DNA of 64,000 bases from Endomychus coccineus (taxonomy: Eukaryota > Arthropoda > Insecta > Coleoptera > Endomychidae), in assembly GCA_958510875.1 (NCBI GenBank), contig OY294067.1, positions 100,732,010 to 100,796,009 on the forward strand. The letters are read 5' to 3'. Numbering within the stretch: the first letter of the stretch is position 1; each line of letters starts with the position of its first letter. This document shows, one piece after another, positions 58,805 through 64,000 of the stretch. Both the position numbers and the translations under genes were made by a program. The notes below the pieces were generated by a model, which did not search any database, had not been told where the DNA came from, and saw nothing but the letters and a program-made list of their open reading frames with translations.

Positions 58805-60975
58805 ATACTAATTGGTTGCTGAAAGGTGTATTTGTGGGGCTTAAGAATGATTATTCTTTACTTATTAATAAAAGAAGAAGATTACGAGTACGGAAAGTTT
58901 CTTTTCTGAAATCCAATTTATCTACACAAGGAAGAAACATAAAAGTGATTTTTTTTCTCATAAAATATTCATCTTAATGTTTTACTCTAATAGCACCCTG
59001 TATGAATCAGTAAATGTGACGAAATATACCCTGCCGCCTCAAAGACACTCGGGGCGATTCCTCTTGAACAGTGGTTGAGGTCAATAGACAAGTTTGAAAC
59101 AAAAGGAGCGGGACCGCACCCCTGGCATATAGCCGCCACCTTCAGAAATATTTTAATTGTTTTTCTCGAGATATTTTGGTCATTTCACTGTTGGAAATAA
59201 AATTTTACAAATTTTTGGTAACTGGCACGATATCGTGAAGTTGCCAATAATCAGTTTTGCGCCATTCTAGCATCGTGGGAGTTGTTTTTTCCAAGGAAAT
59301 CAAATATTTTCTAATTTCAGAGCCCTCTATCATACTAAATACCAACTTCAAGGTATCGTGTCATCAACCAATGAACTGTGTTCAGTCGATGACTAACTTC
59401 TGTGACTTTTGTTAGGAAGATAGCTTCCGGGAACTCATGCGGGGCGAGTGGATGATTGTAAGAATAGAAAACATATTGAAGATGATTCATAATAAGATAA
59501 TGAATTGCGTTAAGTTATACTCCATGTTACATTGGAATTTCATTCAAATTGTCTACATAATGTATTTCAAACTGACAGCTGCTGTCAGGTTGACATTTGA
59601 AATTTTCCACCGCGACTTATATGAACTATCAAAATTTTTCAGCAAATAAACACAGATAAAATAGACTGTAACGTCATTTCAATCTTAAAATGAGAAATTC
59701 AGACACTCAGATATATGTTGAATACATATTTATAGCCAGAAAATTACTGTTATCGTAGTGGTTTGATAAAATATCATAATTCGATTTGAAAATCTGAAGA
59801 TGAATGTCAGAAATACTATTTGAAACAGGGCTGACGCGCCCAGAAACAATATAAGTCCTATTTCCACCCTTTAGAACGATTTACATAATTTCAGATCCAT
59901 ACGACCAATAGGAATGAGTCAATCGTCTCCACAGTTCCTACAAACACACGCAATCACACACAGACATCATTCCGAAAATAGTCGAGATCGATTCAGAAAG
60001 GATATTTCCGAAAGAATTTTTTTTTTCAAATCTATTACAATACCTTATGCACCATTATAACTTACAGTGAGGGCAGTCACAAGTGTAGAATCTGATTTCC
60101 GTCGTTTTTGATCTATATTTCTTTCTTCTGCTCGAAAAATAAATCCCGAGATAAAATAATTACAAGATGGCGGCCTTTATAATTTTAGACTTGCCTTATG
60201 GGGTAAAATGTACTACGTATAATATTTCATTATCTCATCAATATGTACTTACTTTTAAATATGATTAATAACGCAAAAAATTTTTATATTTTGTAATATG
60301 GAGATTCACTAAATGATGTAATCTCGTTCTATCATAAAATTATAGCAGTGTCATAGCAGATCACTAGTACTTTGATTCGATAAATTTTGTAACAACCGAA
60401 TAAAAAACACGTCAAAAATGCCATTCGAGCACACTAAAGTTCCGCATAGGTCATTTTCGTTTCTTAATGATTAACGAATAATTACAGTTAACGTATAAGT
60501 AACAATATAAAATTAATTCATTGTCGGTGATGATGTTGTCTGAATATGAAAGAAAGTGTTTCTAGGAGTGCTGTTTGCAAACAACATTCGCTATGGAATT
60601 TTTTACCAATCATTCAATGAGCTGTGAACCTTTACTGACAAAATAACGCAAATCCATTTTGAATAAATTGTGTCTCGCGATTGAAAGTTGTAATTACCAA
60701 GTAAAAGTAACAAATGTTTCTATTGTCAAATCTTTATGATAGAGGATAAAATGAAAGTATGGAAATTATCTTATAAGACTACATTAAATATAGAGATTGG
60801 TGAATTGTTGGATATCTTGGTCGGCGTTTTAAAATCAATCTCAATTGCTCATTTTGATATGTGCCTGCTCCAATTGGATTATTGTAATTCAAAATTCAAT
60901 CCACATATTTGAGAGTCGAACATTTTTATGATATGAATAGCATCAACTCATCATACACTGATATTACATCCAGGC
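58805..60975. other. No recognisable gene
   Basis: AT-rich sequence with no coding motif that I can support; a short GC-richer patch lies near 59035-59140. Confidence 0.4.
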
Positions 60976-60980
60976 ATATA

Positions 60981-62493
60981 GTCCAGGAAATAAAGTACAA
61001 AATCGACCCAAAAGAGAAAAATTTGATATAAAAGGCCGATTTTGATGTGTGAGGGCTCATTCGATTCGTTTTGACCTCTAGATCAGAATCTGCCACAGCA
61101 ACATAGGGGGAAATTTGTCCTATTGTTAATGAACAATAAATAATGGCCAATAAATGGCATGTTTTTGACATAATGAAAGAAAAATTGAAAACGCTATTTT
61201 CCATCAATTTTTAGCGGGTAAAGTAGAAAATTGCAGTTATTTGATCAATAAACAATGTAATTTAAGGTTTATAACAATTTGTCAGTTGTCTATTTGTTAA
61301 TAAACAACAAAATGGAAATTTCCTAAATAATCAAGATTAGTTTCATTTTCGGGTAATTTGGGGTCGCTATTTTTTATCAATAACATGAAAAACCACTCTT
61401 CCCCTTTACGGCTACGGCCTGGAGGTTGAATTACTGGTTCTGAATTCAGCTCATACGTCCCTGCACTTCTCTCAGTTACCATGGCAACGCTATCAATCAA
61501 CTAATAATATGAACAATTTATTGAGAAATCACATTAGATTCAAATTTAACTACTTCAAATTATCCGAAATTGACTGTAATCTTGATTATTTTAAAACTTC
61601 GAATATTTTTTGTTGATTCGATAAGTGGATTAATTAATTAACTGAATTATCATTCGATTCAAAAAGTAACATCAATTTCGTGTTCAGCGGCCTTAAATTA
61701 TACGGAATTGACTCCAATCTTGATTATTTTAAGACTTTAATTTTATTTTGTTAATTCGGTAACTAAGTAATCATCAATAAAATGATTAAATTGACCTTTA
61801 ATTCAAAAAATAACATTAAATTCATGTTTGGTGACCCGAAATTACCCGAAAATGACTCTAATCTTGATTATTTTGAGACACTGAATTTTTTTGTTAATTA
61901 GGTAACTGAATAATTATCAATTAATTAATTAAATTAACATTTAACTAAAAAAAACATCAAATTCGTATTCAGCGATCTCAAATTACCTGAAAATGACTCT
62001 AGTCTTGATTATTTTTTTGAATTTCCATTTTTCGGGTTAATTGGTTTATTAACAAATTGTTAATTAACTAATTAAATTAACAGCCAATCAGAAAAATTAC
62101 ATCGAATTTGTATTCAGCGACCTCAAATTACCTGAAAATGAATCTAATCTTGATTATTTAGGAAATTTCCATTTTGTTGTTTATTAACAAACAGATAACT
62201 GACAAATTGTTATAAACCTTAAATTCACATTGTTTATTGATCAAATAACTGCAATTTTCTACTTTACCTGCTAAAAATTGATGGAAAACAGCATTTTCAA
62301 TTTTTTGTTATTATGTCAAAAACATGCCATTTATTGGCCATTATTTATTGTTTATTAACAATAGGACAAATTTCCCCCTATGTAGCTGTGGCAGATTCTG
62401 ATCTAGAGGTCAAAACAAATCGAATGAGCCCTCACACATCAAGATCGGCCTTTTACATCAAATTTTTCTTTTCAAAACCTTTATTTCCTGGAC
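60981..62493. mobile_element. Foldback element 2 with internal ~142 bp tandem repeats
   Basis: Ends GTCCAGGAAATAAAG and its inverse CTTTATTTCCTGGAC, each next to TA. The left arm (60981 to about 61370) is mirrored at about 62140-62493, including GAGCCCTCACACATCA, TCTAGAGGTCAAAAC and TTATTGGCCATTATTTATTG. The centre contains direct repeats starting at 61557, 61695, 61839, 61980 and 62125 (AAATTAxCxGAAA.TGACT then AATCTTGATTATTTT), spaced 138-145 bp; the inverse of the same unit also occurs in the left arm near 61325. No coding capacity. Confidence 0.85.
61557..62165 (+). repeat. ~142 bp tandem array inside foldback element 2
   Basis: Four full units and the start of a fifth. The fifth copy runs directly into the right inverted arm, showing that arm and array are made of the same unit. 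The first and last copies differ most in the AT-rich middle. Confidence 0.85.
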
Positions 62494-63319
62494 TAGTAGG
62501 GGAACAAACCTTAACCTTATATACAAGGAAACGTAATATATTGTTCTTGGTATTTTGGTTCTTTAGTACTACTAAAAATAAAATGAGATTTTCTCTTTTT
62601 GACGTTTCAATATTTTATTTATATCTTCATCAAAAAATGTTATGTTAATTATTTTTTCCATGTAATTTTGAAAAGAATAGATGACTTTGATTAATGAAAT
62701 GCAACGTTGGATCGGTTGTGTGTGGAAGAGTAATGTCTGGCTAATTATCAAATTGATAATTTGTAATGGATTGAATCTAGCTGATTAAATACCTAAGCAC
62801 TGTTCTGAGATTTAGAAATCCAAATAGAACTATAATTATTTCATGAATTACTTATTTTACGATTAACATTTCATTTCTATTATTGATAACTATTTAGGCT
62901 CAGAATAGTTCTATTGAATTTTCATTTCAAAACTGTCACTGTCATAAATGTAACAATGTTAGATGATACGTTATCTTTTTAGGTTGAATTAAATAGACAA
63001 CAGAAAGTGGTAATTCAAAATTTCTGAATTTGGTTGAGTCTGAATCAGATTATTATAAATTTTTGAAAGATTAGAATCAATTTTGTTATTAACACAATTG
63101 CTTCTTTTTATTTGGATGCTTTTAATATTAAACGTTTATCATTATTTTGCCCAACATTCAAAATTTGTTCATTGTTCTAGTCAAATGAATGACTTGTGTC
63201 TTTTATATGTTTACTGAGTGCAGTTAATACATTTTTTGTATATTTGTTCATGCCTATTCAACCTTTTATCAAGGTATTGCGAAGATTGGCCGATGTACAC
63301 TTTTCCTCAATCTTCACAA

Positions 63320-63470
63320 TACCAATTAATTGGTAAACACATCCAGGAATGGGGGTTCGAATCTCGTCTTTGGCTCAATGTTTTACTTTTATTCATCTTT
63401 ATAATCGTGTGTTAAATTATCTGAGTTATCTTCATAATTCATAAAATTTAATTCGATATATCTTAATGTA
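63320..63470 (+). mobile_element. tRNA-derived SINE, copy C
   Basis: Plus-strand copy with TTGGTAAACACATCCAGG, a B-box GGGGTTCGAATCTCG near 63352-63366, the body word TTTGGCTCAATGTTTTACTT and the tail TTCATAATTCATAAAATTTA. Compared with A and B the anticodon-arm region is shortened by about 20 bp. Confidence 0.78.
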
Positions 63471-64000
63471 CTCAAATGAAAATGTGGCCAATTAGGCAAA
63501 GAAACCTTAAACTTGCTCACATATTTTTCTATTCGATAAATTTATTAATCCTGTATCTCCTCCAGTTGCATAGAAGGCTTTTCGAAGATTATTCAGAAAG
63601 AATAATGAACAATTTTCATGTAATTTTCAATTTTAAGAATTGGTTCTGTTGTTCTGCGTTTCAGAAGCTATCTAGAAGCTATTAAAATGTTTACGTTTGA
63701 ATGCGATAACACACAAAGGAGGCATTATCAAAATATTATTAGGAACGCAATGATGCTTACATATTTATCAACATTTTAAATTGTGTATAAGTCGAGCAAG
63801 TTTCCAATAGAAAATAGACGCTCTCTGCAAATTATTTCCACAATCCGAGGGTAGCGAGATGTAGACAAGACATCAGGACATCAGATCGGACGATCTTTCT
63901 GACTAGAACTAATTGCATGTCCACTATTTTCGATGTGTCCATTTTATTTTCAGTTATTTCTTTATTGACTACTAAATTGTACGCTTCGCTGGGTTATATC

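Noticed and set aside
60926..62648. Two similar short proteins (93 and 111 residues) in opposite orientation
   Set aside because: They are translations of the two inverted arms of foldback element 2; the similarity comes from the DNA repeat.
1..64000. CRISPR arrays, bacterial operons, rRNA
   Set aside because: No spaced identical short repeats, no Shine-Dalgarno-led gene clusters and no rRNA-like blocks; the content is that of an insect nuclear genome.

Overview
The window looks like insect nuclear DNA. It is AT-rich, lacks long ORFs, and is filled with decayed transposons of classes common in insect genomes. A beetle is plausible, but the sequence alone does not settle the order. I found one host gene: a secreted trypsin/chymotrypsin-family serine protease on the minus strand. 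Its first three coding exons are in the window: a signal-peptide exon (34954-35020), an exon with the end of the propeptide and the R|IIHG activation site (34784-34884), and an exon with the catalytic-histidine TAAHC motif (17247-17353). The splice phases agree (1, 0, 2). Intron 2 is about 17.4 kb. The Asp and Ser exons were not found between 1 and 17246, so they probably lie beyond the left edge.

Layout. 1-17246 (intron 3 and beyond): a mariner-like element with long inverted repeats (557-2650), a foldback element built from ~150 bp tandem units (3849-4929), a perfect 128 bp tandem duplication, two minus-strand copies of a tRNA-derived SINE, a second mariner-like relic (about 10380-11692), a LINE ORF1/gag-like zinc-knuckle relic (14076-14804), and a small Penelope-arm element with a hammerhead ribozyme (15545-15845) inserted in a repeat block. 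17354-34783 (intron 2): a CR1/Jockey-type LINE 3' end (about 18045-19190), a CpG-rich inverted-repeat element (23288-24275), a ~150 bp tandem repeat (25170-25770), LINE ORF1, RT and RNase H fragments, a Thr-rich repeat pseudogene, a THAP-finger relic, and a mariner-family transposase relic (32525-33620).

35021-64000 (upstream of the gene): a Penelope-like retroelement with RT and GIY-YIG parts (36270-38520), two hAT-type non-autonomous elements (39507-40069, and 40593-41453 with a perfect 8 bp target duplication), a LINE RNase H relic, another long-TIR mariner relic (46100-47700), a second Penelope-like element enclosed by ~520 bp inverted arms that carry hammerhead motifs (48283-50165), an R2/R4-like LINE (52790-54876) containing a 77 bp inverted duplication, another LINE relic (56860-57500), a second foldback element with the same end sequence as the first (60981-62493), and a third SINE copy.

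The most interesting signals are three. First, hammerhead-ribozyme motifs recur in Penelope-type arms, with one clean and one near-clean minimal type-I fold. Second, two unrelated-in-sequence foldback elements share the terminus GTCCAGG next to TA and the same architecture, inverted arms holding ~140-150 bp direct repeats. Third, an almost perfect inverted duplication lies inside the RT region of an otherwise decayed LINE. Everything except the protease appears to be dead or non-autonomous mobile DNA.
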